A stretch of DNA of 64,000 bases from Aquarana catesbeiana (taxonomy: Eukaryota; Chordata; Amphibia; Anura; Ranidae). This document shows, piece after piece, positions 10,576 to 20,031 of this stretch; position 1 is the stretch's first letter, and each line of letters opens with the position of its first letter. The stretch is taken from positions 68,641,555-68,705,554 of the forward strand of contig NC_133333.1 in assembly GCF_042186555.1 (NCBI RefSeq). Direction: 5' to 3'. The notes beneath the pieces were generated by a model. That model worked only from the letters and a program-made list of their open reading frames with translations. It made no database searches and had not been told where the DNA came from. A program made the position numbers and the translations under genes.

Positions 10576-12261
10576 TTTCTCCCCTTTCGGCAGGAGACTA
10601 ACACAGGAGGAGACCCCAGACGGGTTGACTCCGAAGTTAGTCCACAGCTCCAGTCCTCTACTGCCTGTACCCACACAGTACCCCAAACAAATCATCCCAA
10701 ACAGTGCATTACTCACCCAGCCATCCTCTGCCTCTCTCAGAGAACATATTTGCCGCTGGGGAGAGGCCCGGACTGGCCCTTCTCCCTGGAATCCTTTCTG
10801 CCGCTGGAGAGAAGACAGGGGGACTGGGCTCACTCCATCCTGCTGTTGGGGATCTGGGCCGACTGCCCAGCATCCCTGGGGTATACAGGTGGGGACTGAA
10901 GCTCCATTAACCGACACCAGATCAAGCTGCAGTTGTGAGGTAATGACTGCATTCTCTCCTTGGATCCTGATCTGCAGCTCGCGATAGACTGCAACCTCCT
11001 CACCTTGGGCCTCCACAATTGCTGCAGGTGTGGGGCAGAGGTCTTGGACCCTCTGTTCAGTTACCAGATCTTCAGCTGGAGAAGTTTGTTTTAACTCCAT
11101 AGATGCTGCTGGCAGAAAATCACATGTCCCTGTCATTGTTGTGGGAGAAAGGCTGACTACCTCTTCTCTCAGGAAGGCTGAAGCCACTGTTGGTGCTGGG
11201 CAGAACACAGTGAACTTTGGCCCTGATAGCAGCTCTTCTGCTGGAGGCTCATCAGGTTGTTCTTCCTCAGCAGAAAAGTCTATTAAATCCTCTACCTCTA
11301 TAACTGGTGTCTGTAGATAGAGGTTCACCATCTCCTGTCCGTGGAACTCAGAAGATGCCATCAGTGCTGGGCAGAGGTTAGCAGAGCTCTGCCCTGTTGT
11401 CAGCACTTCAGTTTTGGGGATGGCAATCTCCAGATTTTCCACTGCAGATTCTCTGGCATGCTGCTGGACAGGCACATTCCTCCATCCAAGATCATCCCAT
11501 ACAGAAACAGGATCATCAAGGTCAGTCAGCACTTGCTGCATCCGCCATAAGACCTCCGCCTCCATAGCTGTGGGGGCAGGTTGGCAAAGCACACTATCGC
11601 TCTGCCACATTGCCGACTCTTCAGCCAGGATTTCAGGGTTGTCAGCTGGAATTTCCTGATAGTCCCAGGCAAAGGGAGCCCAGCCCTGGCACTGAGCAAT
11701 GTCTAGCAGCCGTCTGTAGGCGATCTCTAGCTCCCATTCCTGAACGGCCAGAAACTCCAAATCTTCCTGTGCCCAGTGCACTTCCGAAATGTTCAGTAGC
11801 CCTTCTCTGAAATCCATGATTTCGTCCACCCGCCGCTCCAAATCACTCCCAAAGTTAGGGTCCCCTGTCAGCTTCACAAACAACAGTCCCAAGCCGCCGT
11901 AGCTTAAGCCTTCCGTTGGGCTGTCATCCGCTATCCAGGGACATGCTTGGGATACATGCCACCGGAGGGCTCTGTAGCTCTCATCCAGCTTCATCTCTGC
12001 CCAGACCAGCCTGCTTAATTCAGCTGTCTGCTTCTTGTGTGGTTTTTCTCCCAAAAACCGCACCCGCAGTCCGTACTGCGACCAGTACCTTTCCTCGATG
12101 GAGGGGAGAACTTTTCCCTGGTGTCGCTGCTCACGGGCTAGCGCTTCCTTCCAGAGTTTGCAGCGAATAGAATCACACCATCCCAGCAGGACCTGCTCCG
12201 ATACTGGTCCTCTGTGCTGTATCTGCATCTCTCGCAACCTCCTTCTGAATTCCTCATCCAT
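10498..12261 (-). CDS. Uncharacterised retrotransposon protein, 587 aa (intact in copy 1)
   Basis: The only long ORF of the element. The start is well supported: ATG at 12261 lies in GCCGCCATGG, a near-ideal vertebrate initiation context, 106 nt inside the 5' LTR. I do not recognise the protein; by position it could be Gag-like. Residues 1-270 look helical and rich in Trp, Glu, Leu and Arg. Residues about 85-109 and 172-194 share a W/E...YR.L pattern ending in QACPW or QCQGW and may be an internal repeat. Residues about 225-430 are acidic and low in order, with a recurring CPxP-like motif at 226, 297, 354 and 409, usually followed some 10-14 residues later by EEV or QEM. No CCHC zinc knuckle, protease DSG/DTG or polymerase motif is visible. 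The frame runs through the polypurine tract (K559-K562) and 26 codons into the 3' LTR. GTGAGTAA after W514 resembles a splice donor, so the C-terminus may differ in the mRNA. Confidence 0.75.
   Translation of the reverse strand: MDEEFRRRLREMQIQHRGPVSEQVLLGWCDSIRCKLWKEALAREQRHQGKVLPSIEERYWSQYGLRVRFLGEKPHKKQTAELSRLVWAEMKLDESYRALRWHVSQACPWIADDSPTEGLSYGGLGLLFVKLTGDPNFGSDLERRVDEIMDFREGLLNISEVHWAQEDLEFLAVQEWELEIAYRRLLDIAQCQGWAPFAWDYQEIPADNPEILAEESAMWQSDSVLCQPAPTAMEAEVLWRMQQVLTDLDDPVSVWDDLGWRNVPVQQHARESAVENLEIAIPKTEVLTTGQSSANLCPALMASSEFHGQEMVNLYLQTPVIEVEDLIDFSAEEEQPDEPPAEELLSGPKFTVFCPAPTVASAFLREEVVSLSPTTMTGTCDFLPAASMELKQTSPAEDLVTEQRVQDLCPTPAAIVEAQGEEVAVYRELQIRIQGENAVITSQLQLDLVSVNGASVPTCIPQGCWAVGPDPQQQDGVSPVPLSSLQRQKGFQGEGPVRASPQRQICSLREAEDGWVSNALFGMICLGYCVGTGSRGLELWTNFGVNPSGVSSCVSLLPKGEKCHRHGQSGGCWRGLCASLLPTDYGP
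10576..10588 (-). promoter_or_regulatory. Polypurine tract of copy 1
   Basis: Minus-strand GAAAGGGGAGAAA directly abuts the TG end of the 3' LTR. This is the expected plus-strand primer site in LTR-element reverse transcription, and it confirms minus-strand orientation. It is also translated as KGEK within the long ORF. Confidence 0.88.
10711..10716 (-). promoter_or_regulatory. Possible splice donor inside the retrotransposon ORF
   Basis: Minus-strand TGG|GTGAGTAA closely matches the vertebrate 5' splice-site consensus and lies 211 nt before the stop codon. No strong acceptor downstream in the element was identified by eye, so use is uncertain. The same site is in copy 2 (52437-52442). Confidence 0.3.
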
Positions 12262-12348
12262 GGCGGCTGGTATCTGTACCTCTCCTCTTCTGCTATCTGG
12301 ATCTTGGATCCAGATGGAAGTTTGGATGTCCCAGACTTCAGGAAGCTT

Positions 12349-12366
12349 TCCCGCTGCTTGCCACCA
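12349..12366 (-). promoter_or_regulatory. Primer-binding site of copy 1
   Basis: One base inside the 5' LTR, the minus strand reads TGGTGGCAAGCAGCGGGA. It begins with TGG, complementary to a tRNA CCA end. The first eight bases agree with my memory of a leucine-tRNA 3' end, but later bases fit only with gaps. Position is firm; the tRNA identity is tentative. Confidence 0.7.
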
Positions 12367-12367
12367 A

Positions 12368-13022
12368 TGTCACGGAACGCCCCACACTCCGCTTGAGTGC
12401 TTCCGTCATATACCGCTTCCTAAGTTCTGGAACACGAGTCCAATGGATCTGGCTATAGGAACCCCAAGAACTAGACAACACCAGTCTTGGAGTACATCAG
12501 AACTGCCTTTATTTTGAGATCTCACAGACTTTTATACAGCAGGGAAGACTCAAAGCTAACCTAATTAACATGACCTAATTTACTACAAAATGTACCCAGA
12601 CCAGATGACAGTCTTGTGGGCACCGAGCTTCACACATTAATACAATTAACAATACAAACAACAATCTCCCCCCTCCTCAGCCTAGACCATTCGTCTATTA
12701 GCCAGGGCTGGTGGCTAATGTGATCAGCTCTCTCAATTAACATAAACACATGTTGATAACACCAGCATCTCCTCACAGGATGTGTCCCAGCAGAATGAAT
12801 CAGTCTTATCAGCAGGGGGCTGCTGGAGGAATCCCCCCTCCCTCTTCAGGGACACAAATATACAGTAAGGAGTCCCCATACAATATATACATGACTGAGT
12901 CCGATTAATACAGTTCAGACTGGATTTCTCATTCACCTCAAATGCTAGGGCCCATAATCGGTGGGCAACAGGCTTGCACACAGTCCTCTCCAACAGCCTC
13001 CGCTCTGGCCATGCCCGTGACA
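12368..13022 (-). repeat. 5' LTR of copy 1
   Basis: 655 bp, same length as the 3' LTR and differing at about four sites (near 12530, 12546, the GGGGG/GGGGT site near 12817, and CCCGTGACA against CCTGTGACA at the edge). Terminal inverted repeats TGTCACGG and CCGTGACA are perfect here. This LTR would drive transcription toward lower coordinates. Confidence 0.94.
12529..12536 (-). promoter_or_regulatory. TATA box in 5' LTR of copy 1
   Basis: Minus-strand TATAAAAG; the other three LTRs read TATAAAGG at this place. It sits in the LTR upstream of the predicted start of R and about 270 bp before the ATG. A transcript from here would be the element's genomic RNA. Confidence 0.65.
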
Positions 13023-13027
13023 CTGTA
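13023..13027. repeat. Target-site duplication, right of copy 1
   Basis: CTGTA, identical to 9916-9920, after which the satellite monomer resumes as CTAATAGGATCAG. Confidence 0.93.
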
Positions 13028-13489
13028 CTAATAGGATCAGAAGAACACCACTAATATTCTTCAGGAAGCTTTAGGTGCACACTGTGCAGAGGACGCACTA
13101 CACTAGCTTGTAAATACTACAACTGCCTGCGATACTAATAGGATCCGAAGAACACCACCAATTTTCTTCAGGTAGCTTTAGGTGCACACTGTTCAGAAGA
13201 CGCACTACACTAACTTGTAAATAATGCAGCTGCCTGCGTTACTGTACTAATAGGATCAGAAGAACACCGCCAATTTTTTTATGTAACTTTAGGTGCACAA
13301 TGTGCAGAGGGCACACTACACTAACTTAAAAATACTGCAGCTGCCTGCGGTACTGTACTAATAGGATCAGAAGAACACCACCAATTTTCTTCAGGTAGCT
13401 TTAGGTGCACACTGTGCAGAGGACTCACTACACTAACTTGTAAATACTGCAGCTGCCTATGATACTTTACTAATAGGATCAGAAGAACA

Positions 13490-15743
13490 CCACTAATTTT
13501 CTTCAGGTAGCTTTATGTGCACACTGTGCAGAGGAGGCACTACACTAACTTGTAAAAACTGCAGCTTCCTGCGATACTAATAGGATCAGAAGAAGACCAT
13601 CAATTTTCTTGCGGTAGCTTTAGGTGCACACTGTGCAGAGGACGCACTACACTAACTTCTAAATACTGCAGCTGCCTGCGGTATTGTACTAATAGGATCA
13701 GAAGAACACCACTAATTTTCTCTAGGTAGCTTTATGTGCACACTGTGCAGAGGATGCACTACACTAACTTGTAAATACTGCAGCTAACTGCGGTATTGTA
13801 CTAATAGGAACAGAAGAACACCTCTAATTTTCTTCAGGTAGCTTTAGGTGCACACTGTGCAGAGGATGCACTACACTAACTTGTAAATAATGCAGCTGCC
13901 TGCGATACTGTACTAATAGGATCAGAAGAACACCACTAATTTTCTTCAGGTAGCTTTAGGTGCACACTGTGCAGAGAACGCACTACACTAACTTGTAAAT
14001 ACTGCAGCTGTCTGCGGTACTGTACTAATAGGATCAGAAGAACTCCCCTAATATTCTTCAGGTAGCTTTAGGTGCACACTGTGCAGAGGATGCACTACAA
14101 TAACTTTTAAATACTACAGCTGCCTGCGATACTAATAGGATCCGAAGAACACCACCAATTATCTTCAGGTAGCTTTAGGTGCACACTGTGCAGAGGACGC
14201 ACTACACTAGCTTGTAAATACTGCAGCTGCCTTTGGTACTTTACTAATAGGATCCGAAGAACACCACCAATTTTCTTCAGGTAGGTTTAGGTGCACACTG
14301 TGCAGAGAATGCACTACACTAACTTGTAAAAACTGCAACTGCCTGCGATACTAAGAGGATCAGAAGAACACCACCAATTTTCTTCATGTACCTTTAGGTG
14401 CACACTGTGCAGAGGACGCACTACACTAAATTGTAAATACTGCAGCTGCCTGCGATACTGTACTAATAGGATCAGAAGAACACCACTAATATTCTTCAGG
14501 AAGCTTTAGGTGCACACTGTGCAGAGGACTCACTACACTAACTTGTAAATACTGCAGCTGCCTATGATACTTTACTAATAGGATCAGAAGAACCCCACTA
14601 ATGTTCTTCAGGTAGCTTTATGTGCACACTGTGGAGAGGACGCACTACACTAACTTGTAAAAACTGCAGCTTCCTGCGGAACTGTACTAATAGGATCAGA
14701 AGAACACCACTAATTTTCTTCAGGTAGCTTTATGTGCACACTGTGCAGAGGAGGCACTACACTAACTTGTAAAAACTGCAGCTTCCTGCGATACTAATAG
14801 GATCAGAAGAAGACCATCAATTTTCTTGCGGTAGCTTTAGGTGCACACTGTGCAGAGGACGCACTACACTAACTTCTAAATACTGCAGCTGCCTGCGGTA
14901 TTGTACTAATAGGATCAGAAGAACACCACTAATTTTCTCTAGGTAGCTTTATGTGCACACTGTGCAGAGGATGCACTACACTAACTTGTAAATACTGCAG
15001 CTAACTGCGGTATTGTACTAATAGGAACAGAAGAACACCTCTAATTTTCTTCAGGTAGCTTTAGGTGCACACTGTGCAGAGGATGCACTACACTAACTTG
15101 TAAATAATGCAGCTGCCTGCGATACTGTACTAATAGGATCAGAAGAACACCACTAATTTTCTTCAGGTAGCTTTAGGTGCACACTGTGCAGAGAACGCAC
15201 TACACTAACTTGTAAATACTGCAGCTGTCTGCGGTACTGTACTAATAGGATCAGAAGAACTCCCCTAATATTCTTCAGGTAGCTTTAGGTGCACACTGTG
15301 CAGAGGATGCACTACAATAACTTTTAAATACTACAGCTGCCTGCGATACTAATAGGATCCGAAGAACACCACCAATTATCTTCAGGTAGCTTTAGGTGCA
15401 CACTGTGCAGAGGACGCACTACACTAGCTTGTAAATACTGCAGCTGCCTTTGGTACTTTACTAATAGGATCCGAAGAACACCACCAATTTTCTTCAGGTA
15501 GGTTTAGGTGCACACTGTGCAGAGAATGCACTACACTAACTTGTAAAAACTGCAACTGCCTGCGATACTAAGAGGATCAGAAGAACACCACCAATTTTCT
15601 TCATGTACCTTTAGGTGCACACTGTGCAGAGGACGCACTACACTAAATTGTAAATACTGCAGCTGCCTGCGATACTGTACTAATAGGATCAGAAGAACAC
15701 CACTAATATTCTTCAGGAAGCTTTAGGTGCACACTGTGCAGAG
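13490..15743. repeat. 1217-bp tandem duplication (about 11 monomers)
   Basis: Distinctive variants recur 1217 bp apart: GAGGAGGCAC at 13531 and 14748, and CAGCTAACTG at 13781 and 14998. Copies diverge after about 14526 and 15743, and the left edge is blurred by one missing 112-bp monomer in the first copy. The second macro-unit has only one copy (CAGCTAACTG at about 55736), so this duplication arose after the macro-duplication or was lost there. Confidence 0.85.
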
Positions 15744-18700
15744 GACGCACTACACTAGCTTGTAAATACTACAACTGCCTGCGATACTAATAGGATCCGA
15801 AGAACACCACCAATTTTCTTCAGGTAGCTTTAGGTGCACACTGTTCAGAGGACGCACTACACTAACTTGTAAATACTGCAGCTGCCTGTGGTACTTTACT
15901 AATAGGATTAGAAGTACCCAACTAATTTTCTTCAGGTAGCTTTAGGTGCACACTGTGCAGAGGACGCACTACACTAACTTGTAAAAACTGCAGCTGCCTG
16001 CGGTACTGTACTAATAGGATCAGAAGAACACCACTAATTTTCTTCAGGTAGCTTTAGGTGCACACTGTGCAGAGGACACACTACACTAACTTGTAAATAA
16101 TGCAGCTACCTGCGTTACTGTACTAATAGGATCAGAAGAACACCGTCAATTTTTTAATGTAACTTTAGGTGCACAATGTGCAGAGGGCACACTACACTAA
16201 CTTGAAAATACTGCAGCTGCCTGCGGTACTGTACTAATATGATCAGAAAAACACCACCAATTTTCTTCAGGTAGCTTTAGGTGCACACTGTGCAGAGGAC
16301 TCACTACTCTAACTTGTAAATACTGCAGCAGCCTATGATACTTTACTAATAGGATCAGAAGAACCCCACTAATGTTCTTCAGGTAGCTTTATGTGCACAC
16401 TGTGGAGAGGACGCACTACACTAACTTGTAAAAACTGCAGCTGCCTGCGGAACTGTACTAATAGGATCAGAAGAACACCACTAATTTTCTTCAGGTAGCT
16501 TTATGTGCACACTGTGCAGAGGAGGCACTACACTAACTTGTAAATACTGCAGCTTCCTGCGATACTAATAGGATCAGAAGAAGACCATCAATTTTCTTGA
16601 GGTAGCTTTAGGTGCACACTGTGCAGAGAACGCACTACCCTAACTTCTAAATACTGCAGCTGCCTGCGGTATTGTACTAATTGGATCAGAAGAACCCCAC
16701 TAATTTTCTTCAGGTAGCTTTAGGTGCACACTGTGCAGAGAACGCACTACACTAACTTGTAAATACTGCAGCTGTCTGCGGTACTGTACTAATAGGATCA
16801 GAAGAACTCCCCTAATATTCTTCAGGTAGCTTTAGGTGTACACTGTGCAGAGGATGCACTACAATAACTTTTAAATACTACAGCTGCCTGCGATACTAAT
16901 AGGATCCGAAGAACACCACCAATTATCTTCAGGTAGCTTTAGGTGCACACTGTGCAGAGGACGCACTACACTAGCTTGTAAATACTGCAGCTGCCTGTGG
17001 TACTTTACTAATAGGATCCGAAGAACACCACCAATTTTCTTCAGGTAGCTTTAGGTGCACACTGTGCAGAGGATGCACTACACTAACTTGTAAAAACTGC
17101 AACTGCCTGCGATACTAAGAGGATCAGAAGAACACCACCAATTTTCTTCATGTACCTTTAGGTGCACACTGTGCAGAGGACGCACTACACTAAATTGTAA
17201 ATACTGCAGCTGCCTGCGATACTGTACTAATAGGATCAGAAGAACACCACTAATATTCTTCAGGAAGCTTTAGATGCACACTGTGCAGAGGACGCACTAC
17301 ACTAGCTTGTAAATACTACAACTGCCTGCGATACTAATAGGATCCGAAGAACACCTCTATTTTTCTTCAGGTAGCTTTAGGTGCACACTGTGCAGAGGAT
17401 GCACTACACTAACTTGTAAATACTGCAGCTGCCTGCGGTATTTTACTAATATGATCAGAAGAACACCACTAATTTTCTCTAGGTAGCTTTAGGTGCACAC
17501 TATCCAAAGGATGCACTACATTAACTTGTAAATACTGCAGCTGCCTGCGGTACTGTACTAATAGGATCAGAAGAACAACACTAATTTTCTTCAGGTAGCT
17601 TTAGGTGCACACTGTGCAGAGGACGCACTACACTAACCTGTAAATACTGCAGCTGCCTGCAGTACTGTACTAATAGGATCAGAAGAACACCACTAATTTT
17701 CTTCAGGTAGCTTCATGTGCACACTGTGCAGAGGACGCACTACACTAATTTGAAAATACTGCAGCTGCCTGCGGTATTGTATTAATAGGATCAGAAAAAC
17801 ACCACTAATTTTCTTCAGGTAGCTTTAAATGCACACTGTCCAGAGAATGCACTACACTAACTTGTAATTACTGCAGCTGCTTGCGGTACTGTACTAATAG
17901 GATGAGAAGAACACCACTAATCTTCTTCAGGTAACTTTAGGTGCACACTGTGCAGAGGACGCACTACATTAATTTGTAAATACTGCAGCTTCCTGCGATA
18001 CTAATAGGATCAGAAGAACACCACCAATTTTCTTGAGGTAGCTTCAAGTGCACACTGTGCAGAGGACGCAGTACACTAACTTGTAAATACTGCAGCTGCC
18101 TGTGGTACTGTACTAATAGGATCAGAAGAACACCACTAATTTTCTTCAGGTAGCTTTAGGTGCACACTGTGGAGAGGGCGCACTACACTAATTTGTAAAT
18201 ACTGCAGCTGCCTGCAGTACTGTACTAATAGGATCAGAAGAACCCCACTAATTTTCTTCAGGTAGCTTTAGGTGCACACTGTGCAGAGGACGCACTACAC
18301 TAACTTGAAAAAACTGCAACTGCCTGCGATACTAAGAGGATGAGAAGAACACCAACAATTTTCTTCATGTAGCTTTAGGTGCACACTGTGCAGAGGATGC
18401 ACTACACTAACTTGTAAATACTGCAGCTGCCTGTGGTATTGTACTAATAGGAACAGAAGAACACCTCTAATTTTCTTCAGGTAGCTTTAGGTGCACACTG
18501 TGGAGAGGGCGCACTACACTAATTTGTAAATACTGCAGCTGCCTGCAGTACTGTACTAATAGGATCAGAAGATCACCACTAATTTTCTTCAGGTAGCTTC
18601 AGGTGCACACTGTGTAGAGGACGCACTACACTAACTTGTAGATACTGCAGCTGCCTGCGGTACTGTACTAATAGGATCAGAAGAACACCACTCATTTTCT

Positions 18701-19480
18701 TCAGGTAGCTTTAGGTGCACACTGTGCAGAAGATGCACCACACTAACTTGTAAATACTGCAGCTGCCTGCGGTACTGTACTAATAGGATCAGAAGAACAG
18801 CACTCATTTTCTTCAGGTAGCTTTATGTGCACACTGTGCTGAGGACGCACTACACTAACTTGCAAATACTGCAGATGCCTGCGGTACTGTACTAATAGGA
18901 TCAGAAGAACACCACTAATATTCTTCAGGTAGCTGTAGGTGCATACTGTGTAAAAGACGCACTACACTAACTTGTAAATACTACAGCTGCCTGCGATACT
19001 TATAGGATCAGAAGAACACCACCAATTTTCTTCAGGTAGCATTAGGTGCACACTGTGCAGAGGATGCACCACACTAACTTCTAAATACTGCAGCTGCCTA
19101 TGGTACTGTACTAATAGGATCAGAAGAACACCACTAATTTTATTCCGGTAGCCTTAGCTGCACACTGTGCAGAGGACGCACTACACTAACTTGTAAATAC
19201 TACAGATGCCTGTGATACTAATAGGATCAGAAGAACACCACCAATTTTCTTCAGGTAGCTTAAGGTGCGCACTGTGCAGAGGATGCACTACACTAACTTG
19301 TAAATACTGCAGCTGCCTGCAGTACTGTACTAATAGGATAAACAGAACACCACTAATTTTCTTCAGGTAGCTTTAGGTGCACACTGTGCAGAGGATGCAC
19401 AATCCTAACTTGTAAATACTGCAGCTGCCTGCGGTACTGTACTAATAGGATCAGAAGAGCACCACTAATTTTCTTCAGGT

Positions 19481-19487
19481 AGCTTTA
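19481..19487. repeat. Putative target-site duplication, left of LINE
   Basis: AGCTTTA, repeated at 20025-20031 where the satellite resumes with GGTGCACATTG. Both lie in the GTAGCTTTAGG part of the monomer. CR1 elements often leave short or no duplications, so 7 bp could include chance identity. Confidence 0.6.
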
Positions 19488-20024
19488 CATAGTTACATAG
19501 TTACATAGTTAGTCAGGTTGAAAAAAAGACACAAGTCCATCCAGTCCAACCATAAAAAAAAAAAAAAACGTACAATCCAATATACCCAATACTATACCCA
19601 CAGTTGATCCAGAGGAAGGCAAAAAACCCCAGCAGAGCATGCTCCAATTTGCTACAGCAGGGGAAAAAATTCCTTCCTGATCACAGAGAGGCAATCGGAT
19701 TTTCCCTGGATCAACTTTACCTATAAATGTCAGTACCCAGTTATATTATGTACATTTAGGAAAGTATCCAGGCCTTTCTTAAAGCAATCTACTGAGCTGG
19801 CCAGAACCACCTCTGGAGGGAGTCTATTCCACATTTTCACAGCTCTTACTGTGAAGAAACCTTTCCGTATTTGGAGATGAAATCTCTTTTCCTCCAGTCG
19901 TAAAGAGTGCCCCCTTGTCCTCTGTGTTGACCGTAAAGTGAATAACTCAACACCAAGTTCACTATATGGACCCCTTTTCTATTTAAACATGTTGATCATA
20001 TCCCCCCTTATTCTCCTCTTCTCA
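19488..20024 (-). mobile_element. 5'-truncated CR1-like LINE fragment
   Basis: 537 bp of non-satellite sequence within one monomer. On the minus strand it carries the end of a LINE reverse-transcriptase ORF, then a 3' UTR of about 240 bp. It ends in about three copies of an 8-bp repeat (TACATAGT on the plus strand), a hallmark of CR1-type 3' ends. A 15-bp A run (about 19554-19568 on the plus strand) lies in the UTR. AGCTTTA flanks both sides (19481-19487 and 20025-20031) and looks like a 7-bp target duplication. A related monomer at about 21660-21690 gives an uninterrupted version with a single AGCTTTA. I recall very similar repeats from frog genomes. Confidence 0.88.
19730..20024 (-). pseudogene. 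CR1-like LINE ORF2 C-terminal remnant
   Basis: About 98 codons of the reverse-transcriptase protein tail in one minus-strand frame, ending in TGA at 19730-19732. Readable landmarks in order are LEKRRIRGDMINMFK, TRGHSLRLEEKRFH, FFTVRAVKMWNRLPPEVV and SVDCFKKGLDTF. Known CR1-clade proteins end with comparable RGD...L, TRGHS, WN.LP..VV and FK..LD motifs. One in-frame TAG follows MFK, so the remnant is broken, and everything upstream, including the catalytic domain, is missing. It cannot encode an active protein. Confidence 0.85.
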
Positions 20025-20031
20025 AGCTTTA
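20025..20031. repeat. Putative target-site duplication, right of LINE
   Basis: AGCTTTA, matching 19481-19487. The matching uninterrupted monomer near 21671 carries this word only once. Confidence 0.6.

Larger units (their letters stand above)
9921..13022 (-). mobile_element. Non-autonomous LTR retrotransposon, copy 1
   Basis: A 3102-bp element inserted inside one satellite monomer. It has 655-bp direct LTRs (9921-10575 and 12368-13022) with TG...CA ends and terminal inverted repeats TGTCACGG/CCGTGACA, plus 5-bp flanking duplications CTGTA. The primer-binding site, polypurine tract and long ORF all place the 5' end at 13022. The internal region is only 1792 bp and encodes one protein. No reverse transcriptase, integrase, RNase H or protease is present, so mobilisation would need enzymes from another element. 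The two LTRs differ at about four sites by eye (near 0.6%), which suggests a young insertion. Superfamily (Ty3-like or endogenous retrovirus-like) is not settled. I do not recognise a named family. Confidence 0.93.
13023..19487. repeat. Satellite array, block 2
   Basis: The same monomer family resumes in phase right after the LTR element: the interrupted monomer continues with CTGTACTAATAGGATCAG. It contains a 1217-bp tandem duplication (about 13490-15743). Several monomers carry local variants such as GTACCTTTAGG for GTAGCTTTAGG and TACTAAGAGGATCAG. No gene, RNA gene or other mobile element is seen. The block corresponds to 54866 onward in the second macro-unit, with indels of whole monomers between them. 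Confidence 0.96.

Noticed and set aside
10495..12517. Plus-strand frames of 60-160 codons opposite the retrotransposon ORF
   Set aside because: They are shadows of the minus-strand 587-codon gene and copy 2 has the same ones. None has recognisable motifs.
9921..13022. Reverse transcriptase, integrase or zinc-knuckle domain in the LTR element
   Set aside because: The internal region is under 1.8 kb, and the only ORF shows no polymerase, integrase or CCHC pattern.
12733..13023. 96-codon minus-strand frame in each LTR
   Set aside because: It begins at GTG, not ATG, spans the LTR edge and overlaps promoter sequence. It is best seen as a non-coding LTR frame.
19509..19694. 61-codon minus-strand frame in the LINE 3' UTR
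   Set aside because: It lies after the stop codon of the reverse-transcriptase remnant and includes a homopolymer run (FFFFF). It looks like untranslated LINE tail.
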